Shown here: piece after piece, positions 17,445 to 25,844 of the stretch
How the letters are laid out: every line of letters starts with the position of its first letter
Position numbering within the stretch: position 1 is the first letter of the stretch
Source of the DNA: Geopsychrobacter electrodiphilus DSM 16401
GTDB taxonomy: Bacteria; Desulfobacterota; Desulfuromonadia; Desulfuromonadales; Geopsychrobacteraceae
Assembly: GCF_000384395.1 (NCBI RefSeq)
Contig: NZ_ARWE01000001.1
Coordinates: 744,001 to 808,000 of the forward strand
Direction: 5' to 3'
DNA: 64,000 nucleotides
Notes under the pieces: model-generated
The model's input: only the letters and a program-made list of their open reading frames with translations
Database searches by the model: none
Told to the model about the DNA's origin: nothing
Made by a program: the position numbers and the translations under genes

Positions 17445-18422
17445 ATGGATGAAGCGCGTGTCCTAGTTTTCTCCGAAGAGCGACAGCCTGAGCGTCTCGA
17501 TCTGTTCGTTGGCGGGGAGATGCCCGGTGTCAGTCGTGTCCAGATTAAGCGTCTGATCGATGAGGGGTTGATCCTGGTCGATGGCGCACCGAGTAAGGCC
17601 TCTGCCCGGTTACGTGGCGGCGAAGAGATTCGTATCACCCTGCCCGATCCCCAACCGGCAAATGCCCAGCCCGAAGCGATCCCGCTGCGGGTTCTGTATG
17701 AAGATTCAGACCTGATCGTTATTGACAAGCCGGCCGGCCTGGTGGTACACCCGGCGGCCGGACATGCCAGTGGCACGCTGGTGAATGCTCTTTTGTATCA
17801 TTGCGGCGACCTGTCGGGCATCGGCGGAGAGCTGCGTCCCGGTATTGTCCATCGTCTCGACAAAGATACCTCCGGCGTCATGGTGGCGACCAAGAATGAC
17901 GCCACGCACATTGCGCTGGCTGCCCAGTTTAAGGCGCATACCGTCAACCGGCGTTACCTGGCCCTATTGCACGGCCTCTTGACCCCGACAAGCGGACAGA
18001 TTGATACCGAGATTGGACGTCATCCAAACCATCGCCTGAAAATGTCGAGTCAGGGGCGCCAGACCAAAACGGCTGTGACTCACTGGAAGGTTCAATCTCT
18101 GTATCAGGCGGATCGCTTGAGTCTGGTTGAGCTGCGACTAGAAACCGGACGCACGCACCAGATCCGGGTGCATTTTTCCGAGCGGAACATGCCGCTGGTT
18201 CATGATCCACTTTATGGCGGCAAGATTCGGACCGGGGCGCTGCAGGATGTCCAACTGAAAAAACTGGCGCAAACCCTGCCCGGTCAGGCTTTGCATGCCC
18301 GGTTGCTCGGGTTTGTTCATCCGCGTAGTCAAGAGTATCTGGAGTTTGCCAGTGATCTCCCGCCGGCATTTGCCGAATTGATCGATTATCTGACCCATAA
18401 ATACACTGACGAGAGTCTGTAG
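17445..18422 (+). CDS. rluD: Large-subunit pseudouridine synthase, RluD family
   Basis: A 325-residue enzyme that isomerises uridines in 23S rRNA. An N-terminal S4 RNA-binding domain (about 16-75) is followed by the pseudouridine synthase domain, with the catalytic Asp139 in HRLDKDTSG. The family motifs LIVIDKPAGLVVHP and LETGRTHQIRVH are also present. Length and layout match RluD. It starts directly at the stop of the small upstream gene and precedes pgeF by 14 bases, an order common in bacteria. Confidence 0.92.
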   Translation: MDEARVLVFSEERQPERLDLFVGGEMPGVSRVQIKRLIDEGLILVDGAPSKASARLRGGEEIRITLPDPQPANAQPEAIPLRVLYEDSDLIVIDKPAGLVVHPAAGHASGTLVNALLYHCGDLSGIGGELRPGIVHRLDKDTSGVMVATKNDATHIALAAQFKAHTVNRRYLALLHGLLTPTSGQIDTEIGRHPNHRLKMSSQGRQTKTAVTHWKVQSLYQADRLSLVELRLETGRTHQIRVHFSERNMPLVHDPLYGGKIRTGALQDVQLKKLAQTLPGQALHARLLGFVHPRSQEYLEFASDLPPAFAELIDYLTHKYTDESL

Positions 18423-18436
18423 GCAGGAGCCGCTCT

Positions 18437-19234
18437 ATGAAAATGACCCGCGCCGATAAAATCAGCTATCTTGAACCGGATTGGGCTTCGCCGGATATGG
18501 CACTGAGCGCCGGGTTTTCGACGCGCCACGGTGGTGTCAGCCGCGCACCTTACAATTCGCTCAATCTGGGGTTCGGGACTGACGATCAGCCGGCTCATGT
18601 CGAAGGCAATCGGGCCAACTTCTGTCGGGCCTTCAATCTTCAGCCCCATCAACTGCTGACGATCAAGCAGGTCCACGGGACCAGCCTGCTCCTGATTGAT
18701 GAGGAGAATCTTGACCTCTCCCATTTTTTGTCGGTGGAGGCCGATGGGATTGTCACCAACCAACGCGGTTTTATGTTGGGGGTGCTGGTCGCAGATTGTG
18801 TTCCACTGTTGTTGCATCATCCTGGGAAAGGGGTGGTGGCAGCGGTTCATGTCGGCTGGCGCGGTGCGGCGAACGGTATCATCGCTCAAGCGATTGATTC
18901 CATGAATACTCACTTTCACTGTGCCCCCGAAGAGATTCTGGCGGCCGTTGGACCGGGGATCGGAGCCCATCGATTTGAAGTGGACCGCCCGGTGCGAGAA
19001 GCGTTTCGGGGCGGTAGCGGGTTCTGGGACCTGATCTCCAAGGAGGTCAGCCTTGGGCATTGGCAGGTCGATCTTGGTTTGAGCAGTCGCTTGCAATTGG
19101 AATCTTGCGGGATATTGAGTGAGCATATTGATGTCGCTCAGGAATGCACCTGTTGTCATCAGGAGCTGTTTTTTTCGTATCGTCGCGATAAGGGTGAGAC
19201 CGGACGTCAGCTCGGATTTATCCAGCTAAAATAG
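18437..19234 (+). CDS. pgeF: Peptidoglycan editing factor / laccase-domain protein (YfiH)
   Basis: A 265-residue protein of the DUF152/Cu-oxidase_4 family. The conserved sequences STRHGGVS (residues 28-35), the ADCVP motif with its metal-binding cysteine, and the HVGWRG motif are all present. The C-terminal CTCCHQELFFSYRRD is typical. YfiH/PgeF removes misincorporated residues from peptidoglycan precursors, and some members oxidise purine nucleosides. It is the last gene of the rluD operon and is followed by a strong terminator. Confidence 0.9.
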   Translation: MKMTRADKISYLEPDWASPDMALSAGFSTRHGGVSRAPYNSLNLGFGTDDQPAHVEGNRANFCRAFNLQPHQLLTIKQVHGTSLLLIDEENLDLSHFLSVEADGIVTNQRGFMLGVLVADCVPLLLHHPGKGVVAAVHVGWRGAANGIIAQAIDSMNTHFHCAPEEILAAVGPGIGAHRFEVDRPVREAFRGGSGFWDLISKEVSLGHWQVDLGLSSRLQLESCGILSEHIDVAQECTCCHQELFFSYRRDKGETGRQLGFIQLK

Positions 19235-19238
19235 TCTC

Positions 19239-19278
19239 AAACGGCCCTTGACCATGTCTGTTCAAGGGCCGTTTTTTT
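19239..19278 (+). terminator. Intrinsic terminator after pgeF
   Basis: A 13-base stem (AAACGGCCCTTGA paired with TCAAGGGCCGTTT, 10-base loop) runs directly into T residues, four bases past the pgeF stop. Confidence 0.92.
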
Positions 19279-19414
19279 GTGTTATTTTGATACAAATGTA
19301 ACATTTCTTTGAGAGCGTTTTTTTTTGAAAAATTAAAAAAATGATTGAAAGGGGGTTGATTTTCAGATCTGGGTCAGAGGGCAGGGCTATAGTTGCGTCA
19401 AAAGAAACATTATG

Positions 19415-19482
19415 AAGCTCAGTTATCTGAGTCCCCGGAGGGGGGGGGCCCCCATCCTTGAAAAAAAGGATGGGGGCTTTTT
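19415..19482 (+). ncRNA. Two consecutive hairpins ending in a terminator: small RNA or attenuator
   Basis: A short hairpin CTCAG-TTAT-CTGAG (19418-19431) is followed by a strong terminator: GCCCCCATCCTT paired with AAGGATGGGGGC and then TTTTT (19448-19482). It lies in the 447-base gap between pgeF and the HNH gene, more than 130 bases after the pgeF terminator. Something must therefore start transcription in between; the sequence there is AT-rich, but I could not define a promoter. It may be a small RNA or the leader of the HNH gene. Confidence 0.4.
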
Positions 19483-19591
19483 AGCGTCTTTTTTCTGGAG
19501 AGTACCTGTTTCTGTTCGAAGGTTCGACAACGCTATTGCTGGGATTGATTAACAGACTTTCCTCCGGGTTAAGAGGGTGGCTTCAGGATTG

Positions 19592-19681
19592 ATGGAACAA
19601 CAATCGCGCAATTTGATCGGTTGTGCAATAATTCCAGAACTAGGTGAATTGGGGAAATTGCTGTCCAAAGGGTGTACATAA
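19592..19681 (+). CDS. Possible 29-residue leader peptide before the HNH gene
   Basis: The reading frame starts MEQQSRNLIGCAIIP and its TAA is immediately followed, in the same frame, by the ATG of the HNH nuclease. The ribosome binding site is poor. It may be a translated leader or chance. The 19483-19591 stretch before it holds nothing I can recognise. Confidence 0.25.
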   Translation: MEQQSRNLIGCAIIPELGELGKLLSKGCT

Positions 19682-19975
19682 ATGGATTTTCTGGAAGAGG
19701 TGACAGAGGAGCAGATCCGGCGCGAACGGGAGAAAGCCCGCGCTCTGCGAAAGCAGGGCTGGTGGCAGAATCGCATCGCTCAGGGGAGCTGTCACTACTG
19801 CGCAGGACAGGTACCCCCAAAAGAGTTGACTCTGGACCATATCGTCCCGCTAGCGCGAGGCGGTCGCAGTACCAGGGGGAACTGTGTCCCTGCGTGCAAG
19901 TCATGTAATAACAAGAAACGAGATCTGTTGCCGATTGAGTGGCAGGAGTATCTTGAGACCCTGCAGCGTAGCTGA
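19682..19975 (+). CDS. HNH-family endonuclease domain protein
   Basis: A 97-residue protein made almost entirely of an HNH fold. A zinc-binding pair CHYC (near residues 37-40) is followed by the DHIVPLARGG motif, then the second pair CKSCNNKKRDL. A charged helix precedes the domain. Small stand-alone HNH proteins like this are common in bacteria and are mostly uncharacterised. AAGGG lies nine bases upstream of the ATG. It faces the glycogen gene cluster tail to tail. Confidence 0.85.
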   Translation: MDFLEEVTEEQIRREREKARALRKQGWWQNRIAQGSCHYCAGQVPPKELTLDHIVPLARGGRSTRGNCVPACKSCNNKKRDLLPIEWQEYLETLQRS

Positions 19976-20140
19976 GGCTAGGAGGCTGCTCGAGAATTAG
20001 AGACCGGCTGCAAACCCAGCTGTTTGGACCATATTTTAGCTCCTTTTCAGCCCATAGCTACGCTATGCGCTCTCAAATGACCCAAAATTTGTTCTCAAGC
20101 TTCTGGTTTTTCACTTCGGACTCTATTCGCGGTCAGGCTT
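19976..20140. other. Non-coding convergent gap, possible dispersed repeat
   Basis: There is no gene. The stretch contains a palindrome CATAG-CTACG-CTATG (about 20053-20067) and long AT-rich runs without a clear terminator. Its look suggests a short intergenic repeat, but no second copy is present here. Confidence 0.3.
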
Positions 20141-23100
20141 CTAGAACAGAGTCGTGCGTTTGATCAGCGCCCGGCGATAGAGGTCCTCATAGGCGTGAGC
20201 CGATGCGGTCCAGCTGAAGTCGATCTCCATCCCTTTTTTTACCAGGGAAATCCAGCGATTGCGTTGTGGGTAGAGTGCAAGTGCGCGATCTATGGTATCT
20301 AATAATTCCTCTGGTGACACCTCGTCAAAAACGAATCCATTCCCGGTTTTACCATTTAACTTCAGGTCGGTGACAGTATCCGCAAGGCCGCCAGTGTGGC
20401 GCACGATCGGCAGGGCTCCGTAGCGCAGCGCGATCATCTGCGTCAGGCCGCAGGGCTCATAGCGGCTGGGAATCAGCAGGCAATCGGCCGCCGAGAAGAT
20501 GCGATGTGAGAGTTTCTCATCAAATTCAAGTCCGATGGCAAAATTGGCGGACTTCTCTCGTTGACGCGCCTGCCAGAAGGCCATCTGCTCCTGATCTCCA
20601 CTGCCGAGCAGCACGAACTGCATTTCGCGTTGCATCAGCTGTGGCCAGATCTGTTCAATAAGATCGATCCCTTTTTGCTTGTCCAGGCGGCTGACGACCG
20701 CAATCAATGGTAAATCATGGCGTTCTGCGAGGCCCAACTCTTTCTGCAAGGCGCGCTTACAGCTGCGTTTCCCGTTGAGGTTGGTGCTGTTGAAAGGTTT
20801 ATTCAGTGCCGGATCGAGCGCTGGGTCCCAGTTTTTTCTATTGATGCCGTTCAGTATGCCGAAGAGGTCGCGACTACGGCTGCGCAACAGGCCGTCGAAC
20901 CCATGCCCCTGCTCGGGTTGTTGGATCTCGCGGCAGTAGGTTGGTGAGACGGTATTGATCAGGTCGGCATGAACAATTCCCCCTTTGAGAAAACTGATAT
21001 TGCCGAAGTATTCCAGATGCCGAGTCGTGGCAAATTCGGGGGGGAGTCTGAGTTTTTCCACCACGTCGAGCGGGAAAATTCCCTGATAACCGAGATTGTG
21101 CAGGGTTAGAACCGTAGCGGTTGATGCATAAAAGGGATCGGTCGCGTGTTCTGTCTTGAGTAACGCCGGGATGAGTGCGGTTTGCCAGTCATGCAGATGC
21201 AGAATATCGGGACGGAAATCTGCACGCAGCAGATACTCAAGCACGGCGCGGTTGAAAAAAGCAAAGCGGCTGGCATTGTCCTGAAAATCCCCTTCGGGCG
21301 TGCCATAGAGTGATTCGCGGTCGAAATATTCAGGGGTATCAATAAAATGGTAGGGGACCCCTTCCCAGATAGTTTGACGCAGATTAGCGCGGACGATTTC
21401 TCCGCCAATCTTCACTTCAAGTGCCTTACGACCCTTGGACAGAGAGAACCCGTTGCGTTGAACAGAGCGGTAGCAGGGCATGATGACCCGGACATCGTGG
21501 CCGAGCTGACGCAGGGCGCGCGGCAAAGAGCCTACAACATCAGCCAGCCCGCCGGTTTTGGCAAAGGGGGTTGCTTCTGAGGAGACAAACAGTATTTTCA
21601 TTGCAAGAGGTCCTCGCCCTGTCACAGCCTGCGGCAATTGTTGCTGTGGGGACAGGGGTGTTGCGGAGAGACTTTGCAAAAAATTATCCAGCAGGTAGCC
21701 TGAACTTTCGGCCAAAATTAGAATCTGTTTAAAATTAATTAGTGAAATCTTAATTTTAGCTAAGAAGTAATCAATATTGTTCACATTGATATTATGAGAA
21801 TTGAGCTTTTGCAGCATGATTAAAAAAATCAACTTCTGCAGTGGCTCGCGTCTGAACCAGACTTTATTGTCGGATTGGTGGATTCCAAGAAAGTTTTTCA
21901 GCGCGACATCGTCAAATAACAGCTTGATGACACTGGTCGGATAGTCTGATTTTGACATCAGTTGACTGATCCGAGTCAGGTCTTCAGTCGAGAGTTTAAG
22001 GCGGGGTTCAAGGCAAACTGCTGCCGTTACGTCCAAAAGCTCTATCGCTGAAAGCTTCTGCGTTGCGAGTTGTATGACCAGATCATTGGCCCATCGGGCA
22101 AAGCTCGTCTCCGGTTCAGCGGCGAGGTCAAGCCGGCCATCAAGCCAGCTAGATAATTGGTCCAGGACGGGCCACAGACCGACGAGATGGGCACGAGCGG
22201 CAAGGTCCAGGGTCGGATTGTTGCCGATCTGCTGGTAAAGGTTCCGCCAGCGACCATCTTCATCGGCACGATAGGTAAACTGGTCCAGAACAATGCGTCC
22301 ATAAGGGGGGAGCTCAAAAGGTTTGTCTTCTTGCCCCAAGGGCCAGAGGTATTCCAGCGGGCCAGTGGGACTGGCGCAGGAGTAAAATCCCTGCGTCTGG
22401 TTGAGAGCGAGGGCCTCATTCAGGCTACGCTCGCCATATTTTGTCGGGCAGGTAGCAGTGATACGTCCGCTGATCCGGTGCGGGCTGTTGTTGCACAATA
22501 CCAGCACTCGCTCTTTGCCTGCGGCGTTGCTGAAAGCATAAACATGCTCCTCAAGGCCAAGTTCCGAGACAAAATCATATAGTTGAAAATTCTCAGAACC
22601 GCTGAAAAGCGGGCGTTTGCGCAAAAGCGGCGACAAGAGTTGCCAATGGTCATGAAGCAGGCGCTGGTCGGGGCTTTCCTGCAACTCGGGCCGGGTATAT
22701 TCCATGCCATACTTTTCGCGCAGCCCTTCGAGTTGGCCATGGGCAAAGAGCGGCAGGCCTGGCATGGTGCAGAGCAGGGTGGCGACACAGAAGTATTTGT
22801 CGCCGTTGCCGAACTGTTCGATCGCGGTCTTTTCGTCCGGGTTGCTCATGAAGTTGACAAACCGTTGCAGGATGGCCGGATCGAAGGCCAGGGTTTCACG
22901 CAGGGTCTGGCGATAGCGCGCATTATCTTCGCGCATCAGCATATTCATAAAGGCACTGTTGTAGACCCGGTGCATGCCGAGGGTGCGGACAAAGTAGCCT
23001 TCCATCAGCCAGAAGGCTTCGGCGACCAGCAGGGTGTCGGGTTGTTCGGTTTTGATCCGCTCAACGACCTCGCGCCAGAACTCCTGAGGGAAATAGCGGT

Positions 23101-24724
23101 TGAACTCATCATTGCTCAGTGCGTAAGCACTGCGCGAGGGCACCCCTTCGCCGCCATCGGGAAGCGGATACCAGAGGCGCTGGAAATGTTTTTTCGCCAG
23201 AGTCATTGCCGCATCAAAGCGGATGATACCGAAGCGTTTGGCGGCCTCGAGAATGACCTGAATCATGGCCTCGCGCACCTGCGGAAGCAGAAAGTTAAGC
23301 TGGGCGGTATCATTCCACGGCAGGTGGGTTCCGTCATTGCCGTGGTAGATGTAGCGCACTTCACCGCTTTGCAGGTCACGGCGACAGAAAACCACCGCCG
23401 CTTCGCTGTGATCGTAGTAGCCGTCCTCGATCTGGAGGCAGAGGCGCCCCTCGCCGCTGAGATCTGCTCCGTTGTAGCGATAGCCGGGGTAGGGGGGCTG
23501 GTCGCTCTGGATAAACCAGTCCGGGTGCTGGCGCATCCACTGGCTGTCGATCCCGGTATGATTGGTCACTACATCACAGGCCAGACGAATGCCACGCTGC
23601 AGGCAGCGTTGTCTGAGGTTTTCAAGCCCCGGGTCGCCACCCAGTTCGTCGGCAATCCGATAGTCGAAAATGGCATAGGCCGAGGCGCTGACATTATATT
23701 TGCCGTGCAGGTGTTTGATCTTTTTTGAGGCATCGGAGCGTTGCCAGATGCCGATCAGCCAGAGCCCGCTGAAGCCGAAATCGCGCAGGCGATCCAACTC
23801 TTCATCAGGGATCTGGTCCAGGCGGCTGATGTCGCGGTCGTAGCTGGTAGACAGCTGGGATAACCAGACGAAAATCGCCTTGGCCAAAAGAACGGTACGT
23901 GGCATCCAGTCACGATCGAGGGTGAAGTTGGCAACCTCCCCGGCATCGGTAAACCGGGGCGCCGGGGGCTCACCTTCGCCGACCGGTCCGCGACTGCGGA
24001 ACTCATCCCGTTGCAGTTGCAGCGCGGTATCGAAATGACTCAGCAGCTCTGGGGGGAGTAATTCTCCCCACTTCTGGCGCAACGAGATCACCTGTCCTGC
24101 CAGGCTGTCAGGGGCTGTGATTAGGGGTTCCTGCAACAGGGCAAGGAGTGAACGGCCGGCAAATGCCGAAGAATCTGAAGCGACCTGCTGATCAACCTGC
24201 TGCAGCAGCTGGTCGAGGTGATGGTCGGTCCGGAGTTGCTGCAGTTCAGGGTTAAAGAGGCTGCGTCCATCACGCAAGGCCTGATTTTGGGACTGCAGAC
24301 TCAGCAGGCAGAGTTCAATCAGCAGAAACTCGAGACAAGCGGGCTCCCCGGTATTCAGCGCGACAGATGTTTCAACCGCTCTGGAGGGCACTATCGGGAA
24401 GTTTTGCAACTGTTCGCGAAAGAGGGCCCGTACAGTGTCCTGCAGGTTGCTTGGGATGACCAGTTGCTGCTGAGTGAGATAGCGCCTGCCGAGCAGGTGC
24501 AGAGCGTGATTCAACACGCCCCAGAGCTGAAGCTCGGCGGCCGTCAGAGGTGCCGCCGTGGTGCGGCGGAGTTCGGCGGCGGTCTGTTGCCGGAGCAGAA
24601 AGAGTTTCGCCGGATCGAAGGACTTAAGCGCTTCCGCGAGTGTCAGCTTCTGCCAGGCCTTGCGCCCACACTGGAAGCCGAGCGGGTAGAGTTGTTCTCT
24701 GATGATTTGCGGCATAGAGTTCAC
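20141..24724 (-). CDS. GH13 alpha-amylase-like domain fused to GlgA-type glycogen synthase (GT5)
   Basis: One uninterrupted 1527-residue frame. Residues 1-260 are a helical region I do not recognise. Residues about 270-760 are a GH13 alpha-amylase-type barrel with all three catalytic acids: Asp504 (IIRFDAAMTL), Glu569 (LLVAEAFW) and Asp630 (FMSNPDE). A helical linker (about 800-1040) leads to Met1042. From there a full-length GT5 glycogen synthase begins (MKILFVSSEATPFAKTGGLADVVGSLP) and runs to the end. The start is a GTG just past the galT stop. GAGG lies 10 bases before Met1042, so a separate GlgA could also be made. The protein probably builds and trims alpha-glucan. Confidence 0.88.
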   Translation of the reverse strand: MNSMPQIIREQLYPLGFQCGRKAWQKLTLAEALKSFDPAKLFLLRQQTAAELRRTTAAPLTAAELQLWGVLNHALHLLGRRYLTQQQLVIPSNLQDTVRALFREQLQNFPIVPSRAVETSVALNTGEPACLEFLLIELCLLSLQSQNQALRDGRSLFNPELQQLRTDHHLDQLLQQVDQQVASDSSAFAGRSLLALLQEPLITAPDSLAGQVISLRQKWGELLPPELLSHFDTALQLQRDEFRSRGPVGEGEPPAPRFTDAGEVANFTLDRDWMPRTVLLAKAIFVWLSQLSTSYDRDISRLDQIPDEELDRLRDFGFSGLWLIGIWQRSDASKKIKHLHGKYNVSASAYAIFDYRIADELGGDPGLENLRQRCLQRGIRLACDVVTNHTGIDSQWMRQHPDWFIQSDQPPYPGYRYNGADLSGEGRLCLQIEDGYYDHSEAAVVFCRRDLQSGEVRYIYHGNDGTHLPWNDTAQLNFLLPQVREAMIQVILEAAKRFGIIRFDAAMTLAKKHFQRLWYPLPDGGEGVPSRSAYALSNDEFNRYFPQEFWREVVERIKTEQPDTLLVAEAFWLMEGYFVRTLGMHRVYNSAFMNMLMREDNARYRQTLRETLAFDPAILQRFVNFMSNPDEKTAIEQFGNGDKYFCVATLLCTMPGLPLFAHGQLEGLREKYGMEYTRPELQESPDQRLLHDHWQLLSPLLRKRPLFSGSENFQLYDFVSELGLEEHVYAFSNAAGKERVLVLCNNSPHRISGRITATCPTKYGERSLNEALALNQTQGFYSCASPTGPLEYLWPLGQEDKPFELPPYGRIVLDQFTYRADEDGRWRNLYQQIGNNPTLDLAARAHLVGLWPVLDQLSSWLDGRLDLAAEPETSFARWANDLVIQLATQKLSAIELLDVTAAVCLEPRLKLSTEDLTRISQLMSKSDYPTSVIKLLFDDVALKNFLGIHQSDNKVWFRREPLQKLIFLIMLQKLNSHNINVNNIDYFLAKIKISLINFKQILILAESSGYLLDNFLQSLSATPLSPQQQLPQAVTGRGPLAMKILFVSSEATPFAKTGGLADVVGSLPRALRQLGHDVRVIMPCYRSVQRNGFSLSKGRKALEVKIGGEIVRANLRQTIWEGVPYHFIDTPEYFDRESLYGTPEGDFQDNASRFAFFNRAVLEYLLRADFRPDILHLHDWQTALIPALLKTEHATDPFYASTATVLTLHNLGYQGIFPLDVVEKLRLPPEFATTRHLEYFGNISFLKGGIVHADLINTVSPTYCREIQQPEQGHGFDGLLRSRSRDLFGILNGINRKNWDPALDPALNKPFNSTNLNGKRSCKRALQKELGLAERHDLPLIAVVSRLDKQKGIDLIEQIWPQLMQREMQFVLLGSGDQEQMAFWQARQREKSANFAIGLEFDEKLSHRIFSAADCLLIPSRYEPCGLTQMIALRYGALPIVRHTGGLADTVTDLKLNGKTGNGFVFDEVSPEELLDTIDRALALYPQRNRWISLVKKGMEIDFSWTASAHAYEDLYRRALIKRTTLF

Positions 24725-24725
24725 G

Positions 24726-25766
24726 TCAACGCATCAATTCCGGGTCGGCGTTGCGTAAAAATTCGGCAGCCTCCTCCGGCGGTGTGGGATTCATATGAAA
24801 GCCGGTCCCCCATTCGAACCCCGCCATTTTAGTAAGCTTCGGAACCAGTTCAATGTACCAGTGATAGTCAAAGGGGAGGGAACTCCAGTAGCCGGGGCGC
24901 CCCTTGCGCATGTGCATCGGAGGGGAGGTATGCAGAATAAAACTGTAGGGCGGATCGCGCAACGCAGCGCGGATTCGCTTGAGGGTGTCGCTCATGGCAT
25001 CACCCAATGCCAGCAGTTGTTGATCGGTCTGGGCGGTGAAGTCGTGGCTGTGCTGCAAGGGCGCGATCCGCAGTTCGAAGGGGAAGCTTGAAGCGTAGGG
25101 CGCATAAACGAGAATGTTGCCGTCATCGCGCACCACCCGGCTCTTCTCCTGACGTTCCTGACGTAACAGATCACAGATCAGGCAGCGTTCTTTGTGTTCG
25201 TAATAGTCGCGACAGATCGACAGTTCGGTGGATATCATGGGTGGGACCAGAGGGACTGCGATCAGTTGCGAATGGGAATGCGGGACATTGACGGCCGCCT
25301 CAACTCCATTATTTTTAAAGGCGAAAAGATAGCGGAGGCGTTCATCATTACGCAGATCGATCATGCGGGCGCGGAACGCCCTGAAGATCTCCGCGATCTC
25401 AGCGCCGTTGAGATCGGCCGTGTCGCGTTCGTGATCAGGCTGTTCAATAATGATCTCATGGGCTCCGATGCCGTTCATCCGGTCATAAAGGCCGTGCGCT
25501 TCACTCTCCAACTCCCCCTCAACCTGCAAGGCGGGGAACTTGTTGGGGATCACCCGTACCTGCCAGCCGGGTTGATTTGCACCGCTGCCGTTGGGACGAT
25601 GAGCGTAGATTTCAGGCGGAGTTTTTTGCTCCTTTCCATAGCAGAAGGGGCAGGCTGCGACCGCCAGCTTTTCACGCGGGGCAAGAAACTCCTGGGGTCT
25701 GCGTCCTCGACCTTCGGTAATAATCGCCCAGTTTGCCTTTAATGGATCCCAGCGCAATTCAGACAC
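24726..25766 (-). CDS. galT: Galactose-1-phosphate uridylyltransferase-like enzyme
   Basis: A 346-residue HIT-superfamily nucleotidyltransferase. The zinc-site CPFC lies near residues 39-42, and the active-site histidine is in NVPHSHSQLIA. The C-terminal HWYIELVPKLTKMAGFEWGTG is typical of GalT. The start is a GTG at 25766 with AAGGA upstream. Context is entirely alpha-glucan metabolism with no galactokinase or epimerase, so it may act on glucose-1-phosphate nucleotides rather than in the Leloir pathway. ADP-glucose phosphorylase-type activity is a realistic alternative. Confidence 0.82.
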   Translation of the reverse strand: MSELRWDPLKANWAIITEGRGRRPQEFLAPREKLAVAACPFCYGKEQKTPPEIYAHRPNGSGANQPGWQVRVIPNKFPALQVEGELESEAHGLYDRMNGIGAHEIIIEQPDHERDTADLNGAEIAEIFRAFRARMIDLRNDERLRYLFAFKNNGVEAAVNVPHSHSQLIAVPLVPPMISTELSICRDYYEHKERCLICDLLRQERQEKSRVVRDDGNILVYAPYASSFPFELRIAPLQHSHDFTAQTDQQLLALGDAMSDTLKRIRAALRDPPYSFILHTSPPMHMRKGRPGYWSSLPFDYHWYIELVPKLTKMAGFEWGTGFHMNPTPPEEAAEFLRNADPELMR

Positions 25767-25844
25767 TTTATTTTCCTTTCACGGCTTCGGTTTGCTCAAA
25801 ATGTTCGGGCAGACTCATTCTGGGAGCTTAACCTTGACGGTGTT

